From Tanytarsus gracilentus (lineage: Eukaryota; Arthropoda; Insecta; Diptera; Chironomidae), in the NCBI GenBank assembly GCA_038502055.1, contig JAXRKN010000025.1:62001-126000 (forward strand): a stretch of 64,000 bases of DNA. The letters are read 5' to 3'. Made by a program: the position numbers and the translations under genes. The stretch's first letter is position 1, and each line of letters begins with the position of its first letter. Below, piece by piece: positions 25,467 through 38,753 of this stretch. The notes under the pieces were generated by a model. That model saw only the letters and a list, made by a program, of their open reading frames with translations. It had not been told where the DNA came from and did no database searches.

Positions 25467-28400
25467 CTTTTTCCTTATACATTGAGTGTCATTTTCTTCC
25501 CTATTGAAACAAAAAACCGAGTTATATGTTGTGACAAACGACCTGAGCGACAATGACCAGTGAGAGAATTAGTTCACCTAAATTACGAGGAAATAAATCA
25601 ACGTCAAATGGTTGCAAATAATTTTTTTCTTCCTTTATGCATCTCTTACTCGCTGCCAAGCACTTTCAGCTCCCTTTATATAAAATTTTTACTCTCGCCA
25701 CAAAGAGATGTTAAGTAATTTATTATGAACAAATTTTCTATGAACAGCCATGTAAAATGAATTTTCCTTGTATCATTAATCTAATATATTTTTTAGTTTT
25801 TTTAACTTTAAGAAATCATTGAAAATTTTATTGAGAGTTAATAGAATATATTCATATCTACCTTTAAAACCTAATTTAAATATCAAGTTTTTTCATCCAA
25901 GGTTTACTTAAAGTGCTATGGATCATATTTGATGTGTCAAAATGATGATGTTTATGTCTGGCTAAGTTGTCTTAAGAGTTACAAAAAAGAAGTTACAAGA
26001 AGTTAATTTTTAGTTTTTAAAACGGCTTAATTTCAGTAATTTTTTCCAAATTATAGAATGCAAAAAGAAAATTTCACTTCACACGAGCCTTGTTTAAATC
26101 ATCAATCAGTAAAATTAATTACTTTAATTAATTTGCTGATATATTTCGTTTGCAATTCACTCAAACTTCACGAAAAAATCTTCACAGTCATTCATTAAAT
26201 ATATTTCTCGAAAATAATTAAAACAATTCAGTTTTTGGGTTTGATGATGGGAAGATAATAGTTTCTATTGATGTGAAGTAAATATATCTTCAATCGTTAA
26301 AATATTCCAATCATAATTCAATTTAAACTAAGTGTCGCGGCGATGAAAGTATGAACACAAATAGCCCACATAACATGCTCTCTCATTTACTTATAGACTA
26401 TTGTTAAAGATACATGACAGCAAAACAAGCCAGTAATTTTCCATCTTGTAAGATGTTCTTTGAGTACGGTGAAGAAAAAGCTAGCTGGGAGAAAAGTGAA
26501 GGAAATTGATTTATTCATTTTATGTGAGTGTGCAAAATTTTCGGGTATGGACTGATTTCATATAGATGGCCATCTTCCTTACAAATGACCAAGAAGAAGA
26601 AAATTAAGATTTTTTAAACTCACTCTCTGAAGGGCGAAATTTAAGGAAAGAGAGAAGCAAAAAGTTGTAAATGATTTATTACATCCTTTCAAACCCTCGT
26701 TGTACAACTGATTTATCTACTCCCATTACTGTTACTTATTAACAGTCTCACTCTCCTTTTTTTCTGCTAGAGAGCACATTGTATACATTGCTTGGCGAAA
26801 ATTCTATTGTCAGTTCTCAACTCTATATAAAGTTTGTGGACAAAGATAAAGAATAACTATTTTTGCGCATTAATAATATAAAGTGTTTCCCGACGATAAA
26901 GAGGAAAAAAAATTAAAAAAGAAAAAAAATAAAAAAAATGATTTTTTATTTATTATGCTAGAATAAAGAAGTGGCGGATTTGTTGTGTATTGGAGCCCGC
27001 TGGGCTTTATGATGGGGGTTAAATGAGAGTGAAAAATTATGAAGATTGAAATGAGTGTTCATGTTGAAATACAGGAGATAAGGTAGGGTAAATATTAGGA
27101 AAAAAAAGAAAATTGTAAATTAGTAGAGTCAAAATATTTTGAAAAATAAGATGAGAGATTGGGAGAAAGATGAAGTGGTTAATGAGAGAAAAAAGAAAAA
27201 ATGTTCTGAGGGGAGAAGAGTTGAAGTGGAAAAAGTGAGAGAAGAAGAAAGGGAAAGGAAAAATTGAATAAGGTAGGATTTTACTGAAAAATAGTGAGAA
27301 GGGTAAGTAAAAAATGAAAGATTGAAGAATTTAGTGAGAGAGGAGAAGGAAAATATGACAAGGTGGGAAGTGAAGGGGAGGTTAGGTAATGAAAAAATAG
27401 AAGAGGATAAAGTGTTAGAAAATCTGGATTAGTGTTGGCATTGAGGTGGCAGAAGTTCTGCGGTTGCTCTGTGGTGAATAGCTAGAAATGTTTGAAGAAT
27501 GTATGAAGTAAACATGAAAAATGTGAATAATAAAAAGGGCTCGAACATGGAGTGAAATCAATGAACGAAGTGGAGCTAAGTGTAAGAAGAAAAATATGAG
27601 AAAAAAATCCAACAGATGAAGGTGAGGATAAAATGAGAATGTATGGCTGACATATTGCAAATGATAAAATCGACTGATATTTCTTGTGGAGTGAGAAAGA
27701 GATGAGAGAGAGGGAGAAAAGATGAGGGTGCCTTGAATTGAGAGAAAGAAAAACCCCGCTTGAATTATAGGTTTAGAATCAATGGGAAAGAAGGTTTGGG
27801 GATTTAAGTAACCGTTTGAAGTGTGCGCCGTTTCCAAAATAATGATTTTTAAAAAATTGATGAAAAATGGGTTGGGGGGGGTGTTGGTGTTGGGGTAGAG
27901 ATAAATTGCGTGTAGGAAAGGAAGGAAAAGATGGAATGTAGATGGAAGAGTGTTAAGGGGGAGTGGTAAAAAAAATAGTTTGTGGTGAGTGGGATAATGG
28001 TGTATGATGATTTTGGGCGTGTTCATGTTCCCCTCTATCCCTCTTCGCTTTTTTGTGCTCGTTGGTTGTGGCTGGCGTTTTTTATTCCCTTTGATGATCA
28101 TTCTTATTTTTCTTATAACATAATAATAATAATCAATTGTATTTTTTGTAAGTTTCTTAACTTTCCATTTTAATGTGGTAAATTTATGGAAAATTCTAAA
28201 TAAATCCTTAACATTGGTGTAAATTTCTTCTATCTGTTCTCTTCTTAGGTAAGGGCTTTTTTCTTTTCAACATCCCTTTTTTCTTTTATTTTTTTTAAAC
28301 ACCCCTCACAACACATAAATAAAATAGAAGAGAAAAAAAAATAAAGGTAAAGAAAGGTGAAGAGGGGGAAAAAGAAAAGAAAAGAATGGCTGGGAGTAAT

Positions 28401-29677
28401 ATAAGAAGAAGAAGATAAGAAGAATAATATAAAGTGAAAAAAATTTTAATTTTTTAATTTTCTGCTTAAATATATCAATTTTAACTTTGCAAAAGATGAA
28501 GACAAAGAAAGCTATCAGACGTCTGCAGACATATGTTTTAGAACAATCTCATGCGCACATAATTTTTAAAAGAGTTTAAGCTTGTATGAATTTTAGGAAG
28601 CATTGCATGAACTAATGTTAACGATGATAGCATTCCTCGCTATAACTTTCACTACCTAATTAAAAGCCCATCGCATCAAAGGAATTGTCTGGAGCGATGC
28701 AAACGAAAAAGTATTCAAAACGATGAGATGAGAATTATCAAACACATTAACTCTTTCGACTTATATTGAGTTGAAAAAGATTTCAAAGAAGAAGTTTATA
28801 GTGCGAGTAAGATCAAAGTGATGTCGGCAGACGCACACAAGATGAACATCATGTCTTTTAATTCAACACTCAATTACTGATCTTGCAAGCTATAAAGGCG
28901 GAGAGTTAGAGATCGGTTGATGTGTAAATCTGAGGAAAAGATGAAATTTTTATTATAATTTACGCATGTCGAAAATTGATTGAAATTTCAAAAGCAATGC
29001 AGATATGTTTATTTTATGCGATATATCGTGGTCGTGTGATGTAAAACTGATCTTAATTACGTGGCAATCATCAAATCAGTTAATTTCGAACGATGGTGCT
29101 GGTTAATTTAATCAACACCGCCAGACAACCCGCGGATATGTGAATGAAGATGTGAAAAAATTGTTTTAATTTCTTACTTGAGTATGCGCCCCGACGCAGG
29201 CGTAGCTAAAAATGTTTTTATTATGCACAAGTGATGAAATAATTCTGACAGAGCGATGATTAATAAAATTGAGATCAAACTTTAACTTCTGCTGGTATAG
29301 CAAGAACAAGCAGAATATTTTAGACAAATTATATTCAGCCGTGTTGTTATATAATGCATTCATGACAGTTATGCTGTTATGTTAATAATTGATCTAATCA
29401 TTGAGCGTAACAAATACATTCAAATGAGCTTCTCCTTCTCTCTTTTTGTTCATTGCAGTAGGAATTTTTATTTTAGATGTATTTTAGCTATTTTCGATTT
29501 ATGTGTGAATGAGTTATGATATAATATTTTAAAATTAATGCTTCATTTATGACTCTCACGACCAGCACTCGTTAAAATATTAACAAAAACTTAATGATAT
29601 GATAATAAATTATGGCTTTGTTATCAATTGTATAACGACCTTCTTTGTGGCTTCTTTGCTTGTTTGTCTTTTTTCCC
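25467..29677. other. elB-noc intergenic DNA without genes
   Basis: AT-rich non-coding DNA at 25467-26889 and 28441-29677 around the purine-skewed block. No ORF resembles a known protein. Confidence 0.5.
26890..28440. other. purine-skewed block, possible low-quality consensus
   Basis: The plus strand is almost free of C from about 26900 to 28000 (A, G and T with GA/GT-like drift). It then flips to a T/C-rich stretch (28015-28300) and back to A/G (28310-28440). Poly-A and GGGGGG runs are frequent. The 228-aa minus-strand ORF at 27415-28101 is a product of this skew and shows no recognisable domain. Confidence 0.55.
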
Positions 29678-30764
29678 CACTTTTTATTAACATGGACACC
29701 TGAGATCTCCCTAAGATTTCTCAAAAAAATATGTTTTAAGGGGGTCGAATTTTAACCACTTTCCCTAATTACAATAAATAGATAGATAGTTTTAATTTCC
29801 TTTTCCATAGCTCGAAAGTTTTGGCTAAGGATAAAAACGTAACCATGCAGAACTCTTAAGATTTTTCTTAAGAATAGAGTATAAATACCCCTTTTTTCCC
29901 CTCAACAGCAGGCGTCCCCGCGGGAGTCGCCCACCTCGGGAGCTGCAAATCATATCTTGAGAAAGACGTGAATGACGATCGAACAACCCCTCTTTGTAGT
30001 TATAAATAAAACGTTATGGACGTCCGGCAATGAGAACATACGATCCGGACGTTGTTACCATAACGGAAATAAAATAAAATAAAATATATCAAAGGTGGTT
30101 TCGAAGGCATTGCATAAAAGTTTCCGTCACTACAACCTTCCTCAGTCCTGACAAGCAGTTAGGCACTGGCCCACCCACATTACAAAACAAACAAACATAA
30201 AACATAAAATAAGGGACACAAAAATAAAAAATAAATAGATCCAGACAAGATCCAGTAATATGAAAATATTTGAATATTATTTTTTTTTGTTTTGTTTCGA
30301 TGTGAAACACAATTAAACATTTAAAAGTTCTTAGTTAACACTTCTAAGCAAGAATGAGTGTACCTTTTGCAACACATAAAGATTTTTACCTGATTTTAGT
30401 TGACGAACTCGATGTTCTTTCGATGATTTGACGATGTTGAAACACATTTAAAGTAAATTTAACACTTAAAGACACAATTAAACACTTAAATAATGAAATT
30501 AATGAATTTTTTAAATGTTTACATTTCGAGGGTAAACTTTCAGCCACTTTCCCTAATTACAATAAATTTACCAAAAAATAAAGCCTAATTAGACAAAGGT
30601 CCATTCATAGTTTAAAAATTATTGGACATTTCTAAGTATTTTAAATAAATTAATTAAATTTTCCATTGAAAATATACCCACACGAACGCTCAATTTTACT
30701 CTCTCATTTGCTCTCTTGTCTCTCACAAAAAATTTCAGTTATAAATGACGTCACTCGTATTTTA
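29678..30764 (+). repeat. dispersed ~300-bp repeat, copy split by a 764-bp insertion
   Basis: The two halves (29678-29779 and 30544-30764) together match the copy at 43531-43840 in the opposite orientation. The junctions carry the same 24-bp sequence, starting CCACTTTCCCTAATTACAAT, at 29756-29779 and again at 30544-30567. The uninterrupted copy has it once. Confidence 0.75.
29780..30543. mobile_element. 764-bp insertion with 24-bp target duplication, possible retroposon remnant
   Basis: The insertion is bounded by the 24-bp direct repeat described for the split repeat. Inside are a GC-rich patch (29908-29950, with CCCGCGGG), a strong stem-loop (CGTTATGGACGTCCGG at 30012-30027 against CCGGACGT...CCATAACG at 30045-30065), and an (AAATA)n tract at about 30068-30086. 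A hairpin followed by a simple A-rich tail is typical of non-LTR or SINE 3' ends. A second low-GC half (30087-30543) follows, so this may be nested. I could not identify a family. Confidence 0.5.
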
Positions 30765-33594
30765 TATCGTTGAATAACCGTTTATTCAAAAAAAATGTGA
30801 CACTGCTTATGAACAAATCCCAAAAAAGTAAACAAAACAATAAAAATTTAAATTTTACTTACGAAACAAACGCGAAAAAAAAACAAATCAAAAACATTAA
30901 TTATAGTAAAAACAAAGACTAATTTAAAATAAAAACATTAAATTTCTTAAAACAATACATTCACAACACAAATAAACACAAAAAATATATAAAAATAAGT
31001 GTGAAAATTGACACATAAAAAATATGTGATTTTTATCACAAACAAAAAATTATTTTATTGTGAATTTAATTAAAAATAGTGAAAAAGAAGTGATAAATCT
31101 AATTACATATAAAAGTGAAATATTTAACTGCATAGTTTGTCAACAAAAACAAGTGAAATTTCATTTAAAAAAATTTAATAATGATTAATCAGTGTAAAAA
31201 AATATTACTGACACAAACACGTGAGTAAATTCAACATAATTTATAAAGTGAGAATAGTTTGTGTTTATGCACGTTTTCAATTTATTCATTTAAAACTTTG
31301 GCAATATTGGATTTGACTCGGGTTTGTGGCTAAAGATCGGGTTTTGGCTCTTGTTTGTTCACAATTAAAGAGCTCTCATGAACCCTTTTTAGCGTTGATT
31401 GCCATAAATTTTTCGCTTGTCTTCTCTCTCGAAAAAAAAACTACTTTTTAATGCGACTTTTGCAATAATTCAATTTTAATCTCATTAGACACAGACGCTT
31501 TTTATGAGGCTTATGGTATTTTGCGTAATTTACCTCATTTTATTGCATACATTGAGTTAATTTTTGAGGCTATTAAGCTATCAATTTTTTTAATTTGTAA
31601 AGAGATGAATAATAGATAGTTAAAAGGTGCCATTTATTAAAAAATAAATTGATGATGTGTTTAATGAGCAAAAAATAATAAAGGATTGTGTTAATTCAGC
31701 ATCCCCAATTAGTTTTTTTTTGTGTTTTGCAGAGTTAAACTTACAGAGTTTGAACTTATGTTCATTCTTGTCATTCTCTTTACTGATCAATTTAAATCCT
31801 GCATGCTCGTTAAAATTTTCAGCATTTTTAGAGTAAAATTATTTCTCGTTCTACCCAAAACACAAATTTCTACCTTTCCGCTATTTTTGTTAACTTTTTT
31901 AGGTGTAAACTAAGTAGAACTTTGGATCCTCTTAGGTCGTTCCAAAAGGAGTTCCCCAGAAAAATTCACAAACTCAAACTTTGATTTGAGACATTCAAAA
32001 GTGAAAAATTTGAGGTGGCCCACTTTTAGTCTTTTACTAAAATTATGTGTTTCGAGGGGAACAATAGCACAGCAATTTTATAATCATAAATCATCAGATG
32101 CGCCTGTTAAAAGCTCAGCAATAACCATAAAGCATGTGAGTGAACCAATATTCCGAGAGAGCGAGTAAATGTCATTGTAGCACATAAATCCTTAATACAA
32201 ATATTAAAAACGAGATTTACGAGGAGAAGCTTGGTGGGTAACAAACAGGCAAACTGGCATTGAGAGTGAGGTGGAAATATAATAAAAAGTGTAGCGCATG
32301 CGATGGATGATTTTAGCGAAAAAGAAAAATCCATCGTTATGTGAAAGATATGTGCAGACCAAAAAAAGGAGAACGATAAAAGATAATAAAATTGCAGATT
32401 ATAAGAAAGTCAGCCAAAAAATATTTTCCCTTCAGTCTGATCATCTAAAATTCAGATTAAGATAATTTTAAAACGATTTTCATGAGAATATTAAACCTGA
32501 GAAAAAACTATTAGTTTTTGAATTGGCATTAAATTATCTATAATTTCCCATTAGTCTCCCTATATTTTTATCTTACAATCGACATCAGCAGCACTAGAAT
32601 AGTAGTGAAAAGGCAGCGCAATAACTCACTTAGATAAAAACGTTTAGTCCTGGGTGCTCGGGTGTGTGTTTGTGTTAACAGTCGCAGAATATACGAAGAT
32701 ACATAAAAGGCAAAATAATGGTTAATGGTTATTTTTTGATAAATAGCATATGAATTGCGATAAATTATCTGCTGTTGCCGCTGCCTTAAAACGACTGCAC
32801 AAATAAATTTTCACTCACACACATAGTGAGAAAAGGATATTTATGATCATGAGGCGGAAATATGTTTTTCCCCTCACACTTTTTACACAATGTTTTATTG
32901 ATAATCAATTTTAATGCACACTGCAGTTTGCACAACTCATTAATTTCACTTTTTTGAGGTTTTTTTGTTAAACACATAAATGTGGTAAACTGGATTGCGA
33001 TAAAGTTCAGTGAAAAGCAAGTGTCAGATTGGATTTGTGAAATACACATATTGAATTTTAATTAACATCACATGCATGTGTTATTGATGGTGATATTTGA
33101 TGTCGGGATGTTCAAGACTTTGCATGTATGAGAAGTACGCGAGAGATTTTTTCAGATCAGTGTGAACTTTAGATTTAATTTCAGCTCATTTACGACCATT
33201 TGCCAGATGTCTATAGTTTTTTTGCCCCTTAGTTGTTGAAATTTTTAAAATTTTCAAAAAAGCCCCGCTTACTTCTCGAGAACTAAGCAAGACTTTTTTG
33301 AAAAAAAAAATGTTTTAACATGACTTTTATTGTTTGATTAAGCTAAATTAAGCAATAAGTTAAACTACAGTCATTAGAAGTTTAAGAGTGAAATTTTGTT
33401 ACCTTTCATATTTCTAGTGGCATTTAATTCGGCTATTTGTGACTGCATGCAAATTTATTAAATTAATTTTAAGCGTCCTTTTCAAAATTAAACTTCCTGA
33501 AAATTAAATCTTAAATTTTAATACAAAATGTATTGTTGAGTAAAAGTTTTAAATCGATTTTTTCTTGCTTACAACTTTATGAAGAAAAATAAAA
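30765..33594. other. elB-noc intergenic DNA without genes
   Basis: Very AT-rich. One GCCATAAA octamer lies at 31401. The ORFs are short and unconvincing. Confidence 0.5.
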
Positions 33595-34243
33595 ATGTTT
33601 CAAAACCCACTCGTGGGTGTTGCCGCGTAACCCACTTGAAACAGATCAGTATTAAAAATGTAACATGGGGAAGTCCTATGAAGAAGCCTTAGAGAAGCCA
33701 AAAGGGAAGCGTTATGGAAAATATTTTTTGGGAAGTTGAAAGGGAAGCATAAGAAAATATTTTTTTGGGAAAGTCATTTGCCACTATGTTCCATTTTCCA
33801 CTGTTTTCCACTATGTTTTGTTTTCCATTGTGTATCATTATTTCTATTTGGCTTAATTATGTTTCATTTCCCACTGTGTTCCCTTTTCTACCACGTTCCA
33901 TTTTCCACCATGTTTCATTTTCCAGCATGTTCCATTTTTCAATGTGTTCTATTTTCCACAGTGTTCCATTTTCCACTATGTTCCACTTTCCACAGTGTTC
34001 CATTTTCAGATCCATGCCAATCGATTCCTGGTCCAATTACGAGTTCAACGATACCCATGAAGCCATATAAAAGAAAATTTGTATGAAAATGAAAATTATG
34101 GCGGTCCATGGCACGACCTGTGGTCATGACTCAAAAAATTCCTAAAATGGGCTACGAAGGAACGGACGGACAGACAGACAGACAGACAGACGACGGAAAT
34201 ACGAGCATATAAGCGTTACCACACTTTGTGTGGGTTACGCTAA
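33595..34243 (-). mobile_element. Helentron/DINE-like element, copy 2 (opposite orientation)
   Basis: It begins ATGTTTCAAAACCCACTCG and TGTTGCCGCGTAACCCACTT and ends GCGTTACCACACTTTGTGTG then GGTTACGCTAAAA. It shares the core with copy 1 (about 34000-34135) and holds a more degenerate version of the 17-bp repeat (33780-34000), a (GACA)n tract at about 34166-34191, and GGGAAG/AAGCC repeats near 33665-33750. The 3' hairpin followed by CTAA is clearest in this copy. Confidence 0.7.
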
Positions 34244-37200
34244 AAAAGTCATCTTAGATATTTAATAGAACAAAAAAGCGTATTAGACTGTAATCGATAA
34301 AAATCGTATTTCTGTGGTATTCGTATTTGCTCAATCAGAATCTGAAAAAAAAATTGAAAAAAGTTCATCCAGCTCTGCTGTATAGCTGATTATTGTTGGT
34401 TCCGCTGAGAAAAAAAGATCCAATAGACAAAAGGGGCTTCGATTTGACTGATAACTTAGCATAACCTATAACATATGTATATGGCTGGATAGGTATTTAA
34501 TCAAAGAGTTGGAATTTAAAGTCAGATTCAAAATATGATGCACAAGAAGTACAGTGGGACCCCAAAAATGTATTTTTATAAAAGGTACTCGATCTTATGG
34601 AACCGACATTGTGAAAAATTTAAAACTTCACTCAAAGGAAGCCACATTTATGTCAAACAATTGAGAATTTTTTCAGAATTTTCCAAGATACTTTTAAAGG
34701 ATAACTGATGAAAAAACTGAATTTGCTATGTCAAAAAACGTATGGGTTTCAGTAAAAGCAGCTGTTTAAGACCTGAACATGCTTGTTGCCAAAAAATTTT
34801 TACTACCGTTAGAAAGCTAAAGTTCAATGCTACAAATTAAATATATAAATGTATAGGCTATCATTTTTTGTTTAAGCAGGTGATTAAAAAATGTTTTTTT
34901 TGAAGAAATTTATAATTCAACTCCCTCCTATAGTATAATGATAGTGAATTTTAAACATTTACCCTCTTGCTTAGACAATTTTATTTTTTAAAGAAATCAA
35001 GAATTACGTCGATCTTAGTCATAAATAAACAAGAGCGATCTACAAATTAACATACTTGACTTTAAATAATAATATTTGAGAACTTGACATCAAAGAAACA
35101 AGGCGAATTAAAATTTATTGAAATGTTTATTATAACTTCATCTCAATTCTCATGGTAAGTTCTCAATAAATTTTGACGATGATTATTTATGACAATCACA
35201 ATTTGACTAACAATCAATTTGGACAGCAGCAGTAATAAGTAATATCAGCATGTCAATAGTGAAATATAAAAAAAGAGTTTTAAAATTCCAATGCCAGCAA
35301 ATTGATATATTCATGAAAATTAATTGAAATATATACACATGTGAGCCCGCATGCATCTCTCTTTCTTTCTTTTAGAAGAAATATAGTCATTTTATTAAGA
35401 TTTATCAATTTTGAATTTATGATAATTGGACCTTGTGGAAAAAAATAAAGTCATAGAAAGATCTTCTTTCAGCCGACATCAACGACATTACAAATTGCTG
35501 AGAGTCATATAGTTGAAATTAAGATGGCGTCGCATCCCAAGGGCACATTTTAAGAAAACTGAATATATTCTAAGTAACATTTTGTATGGCTTCAAAATCC
35601 ATTTCAATTCTTCTACATGATCACACCATTCAATATCTATAATATATATTTTTAGTCAGTAAGAAAAATTCTCTCTTGGCAATGATATTAGTAATGGGAG
35701 AATAAATGGCAAAAAAGGAAGCCACGGGAGATTTTAACATAGAATCGACACTACGGAGATCTCAAAACACATAAATTATTGCTATTTCTTAGCATGTTTC
35801 TTTCTCGGTATGTTAAAAACACAAGAAAACCCTCATAAAAATCAATTCACATTACGTTCTTAAGGAGAAAAATTAAAGATGCATTTAGGACCCCTCAAAA
35901 GTAAAAAGGATGATCTCACATGTCAGACATTACAACAAGATAATTTATAACTTCCAAGGCATTTAACGCTGTCAGTGTGTAAATTAATATTTCAAAAAAA
36001 CAAATGGTTTGACATGTAAATTGTTATGAGTAGTTTTTTCTGACGCATCGTATTTAGAGGTTTCGGCGGGATCCCGGGATCCCGAAATCCCGGGGAATCC
36101 CGGACAGTTTTTCAATCCCGGGATCCCGCGTTTTTTCTTCGGGATCCCGGGATTTAAAAATATCTAAATTTTTCACTAATTTGTCGTTATTTTTTGAAAT
36201 ACGAAGGGGAATAAATTTTTTTAATTATAAGCAACAAGTATAGATTTCGATATTAAAATAAAGGTTTAAAAGTGCACGATTACTTCAACAAGAAATAATT
36301 TTTTTGCATGACGAAAGTGCTGAAAATTGAGGGAAGATATTTCCTTTTTTTAAATGAAATCCCGTTTTCGGGATCCCGGGATCCCGGGTTTACAGGTCTT
36401 TCAGTCCCGGGATCCCGAAATTTGAAATCCCGGGATTTTCGAAACCTCTAATCGTATTACATGACGACTGCATTTAAACTTTCAAAAAAAGATGAAACCA
36501 AATGTTTTCTTAGGGTAACTATGAACGTGCAGTTAGAGACTTTAATAAATTTTGTTGTTGAGATGCGTCAGCATTAGTGGAAAATTGGGTATGAGGAGAA
36601 TTTAATGAATGGTCGTAAATTTTTTCTTTAATTTTAAGCACAAACTGGAAAATAAATTTATGAAAAATTATCTTGGTATCCATATCAAAGATTCGGGTTT
36701 CAATTTTTATTATTATGTATTTTGAAGTATTTTAAAATATATACCAAAATTACTCTCATTTACGTCTGTAATTATTCTCTATGGCAAGAAAAAATATTAA
36801 ACAAATTTTTTTTAAATTTAATAATTAAGTTGTTGTCCACGTATTTTTAACGTTCCTCAATTTATATTTGCTATATTTTCCGTTTTCTTTTCTGTTTCTT
36901 AAATATCTCAGTTACTATCTATCTGAGCAGGTTAAAAGATAAAATTTAAAATAATTTAAGGACTGGAAAAAAAGAAAACTCGCGGAACACTGATATTTCT
37001 TTAAAAGTTTAAATTTTAATTAACTGTGAGAACTACGGATGCTGCGTTGGTTTGCGTCTGACTTGGTTGAAAAATACCAATGCGCTACTCCTTTGTAAAC
37101 AAAAAACAAAAAGTTTAAACTTAAATTAACTTTAACCAATTGAATAATTGATTCAATCATTTGAAGTCAATAAATTTAAATCTTGATTTTCCATTTTATT

Positions 37201-38753
37201 TGTTTTCCTCATTACTTTTTATTCCTTCTTTAATCTCCCGTTCATTAAAATATTCACAATCCCAACTAAGGTCTGTTTAAAAAAGATTTATTTCTCCTAA
37301 TTTTTTGGTCACATTTTTTCTTCAAAAAGAGCACAAAATGAAGAAAAAAATTTATGTCTGGTAGCAGTTTAACGATTGATTTTCATTGAAATGAGGAAGC
37401 AAAAATTTATTTCATTCTCTTTTAAATTGACATCTGTCAATCGTCGTCTTTTCACAATATCTCTGTCAGACGCTCGTTTTTTCATGTTGTTTTTTTGCCG
37501 ACCCGAAAGATGTCGGATGATTACAAAATGTTCACTCAAAGTTGCACACAAGATGATTATTAAAAAAAGTAAACTATCTTTATTTTGTCGAGTAAATAAT
37601 AAATCGTGGTTTAATTTATGGCAGAAAACACAGACATTTTCTTTTTTTTTGACAAAGTAAAGTAGAAATTGTTAAATAAACTTAACTACGGTCAAGATAA
37701 AACTTAGCAAAAAAAAACAATTTTCGGCTTTAAATTTGTTCCTATTTCTTTCTTTTATCCCTTGACTGCAACTAGAGCTCATATGCATGGCTATGAAAAT
37801 TACTTGTTTAACGACTATTCATTGCTGTTCATTATAGCATTTATGTACCCTCATAAAGAAAAAAGTAGAGAGCATAGAAAAATGCAGTGAGTAAGGATAT
37901 TTATTGATGAAAGAAAATGGAAATAATGTTTGTAATTTATGGCGGACAAATGTGCAAACATATGACACATGTTCAGCTCTACAAACTAATTATTCATTAT
38001 TAATTTATTATGACTGTATTCAAGTATTTGTAACAATTTCAATGTTTTCACACTCATGTTTAGGACGTCAGAAATTATATTTAAAGAAATTTAATTCGTC
38101 AGAAGTGTTTTGTTGCTACAATTATAGTGATAATTTCTTCATAACTTTTTCTTGTATATATACATGACTTTCAGAATGAAAATTTTATTAGAGAAATTAA
38201 AACACATACAATTGATTTTTAAGTCTAATATTAAATAACTTATCACCTATACTACAAGCTTAAGAATTAATGAAACATTTTTCCGATTTCTATCAATCTT
38301 TTAAAAGATTGGAAGAAATGCACCAAAATAAGAGCTCAACATTCAATGCCGTAATATAATTTTCTCAATTTTGTTTTCTACGAAGCTGATAATGATTTTT
38401 GGCGCCTTTGGTATCATTAATAAATTTACCCCTAGAAATATAAATCTTAATTTAATGTGCGGAACCATGAAAAGGCATTAACTTAGGTGAGTGTGCGATG
38501 TGAAGAGAAAATTGAGGGTTTCGGGACGATATATTTTGTTTTGCTGGTGCCTAAAGTTAAAACATATAATTATTATTAGTCTAGCATAAGTTCTTCAATT
38601 GCCGAAAGATTTCAAACAGAATCAAGCCATAAATATGAAGTGCGAATGAATTTGCAGTAATAAAGAAATTTCAGAAAATTATAAAAGATGATCCTTTTTG
38701 AACTGGATAAATATACTTTTCTAAGATAAGAACTGTTGAAAAAATGGGGTGTT
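34244..38753. other. elB-noc intergenic DNA; one hAT MITE inside
   Basis: Apart from the element at 36055-36450 I see no gene. Two TTTATGGC octamers lie at 37615 and 37936 and one GCCATAAA at 38626. Confidence 0.5.
36055..36450. mobile_element. hAT-like MITE, 396 bp, 8-bp target duplication ATCGTATT
   Basis: TIRs TAGAGGTTTCG (36055-36065) and CGAAACCTCTA (36440-36450) are bounded by exact direct repeats ATCGTATT at 36047-36054 and 36451-36458. Subterminal blocks are built from repeated CGGGATCCCGGGATCCCG units. The centre is AT-rich with no coding capacity. It is a different family from the 24.4-kb element, although the GATC-centred subterminal palindromes are similar in style. Confidence 0.88.

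Noticed and set aside
27415..28101. 228-codon minus-strand ORF
   Set aside because: It lies in the purine-skewed block; composition explains the lack of stops and there is no recognisable domain.
33736..34127. ORFs in copy 2 of the same element
   Set aside because: Same minisatellite effect plus the element core; frames are not conserved between copies.
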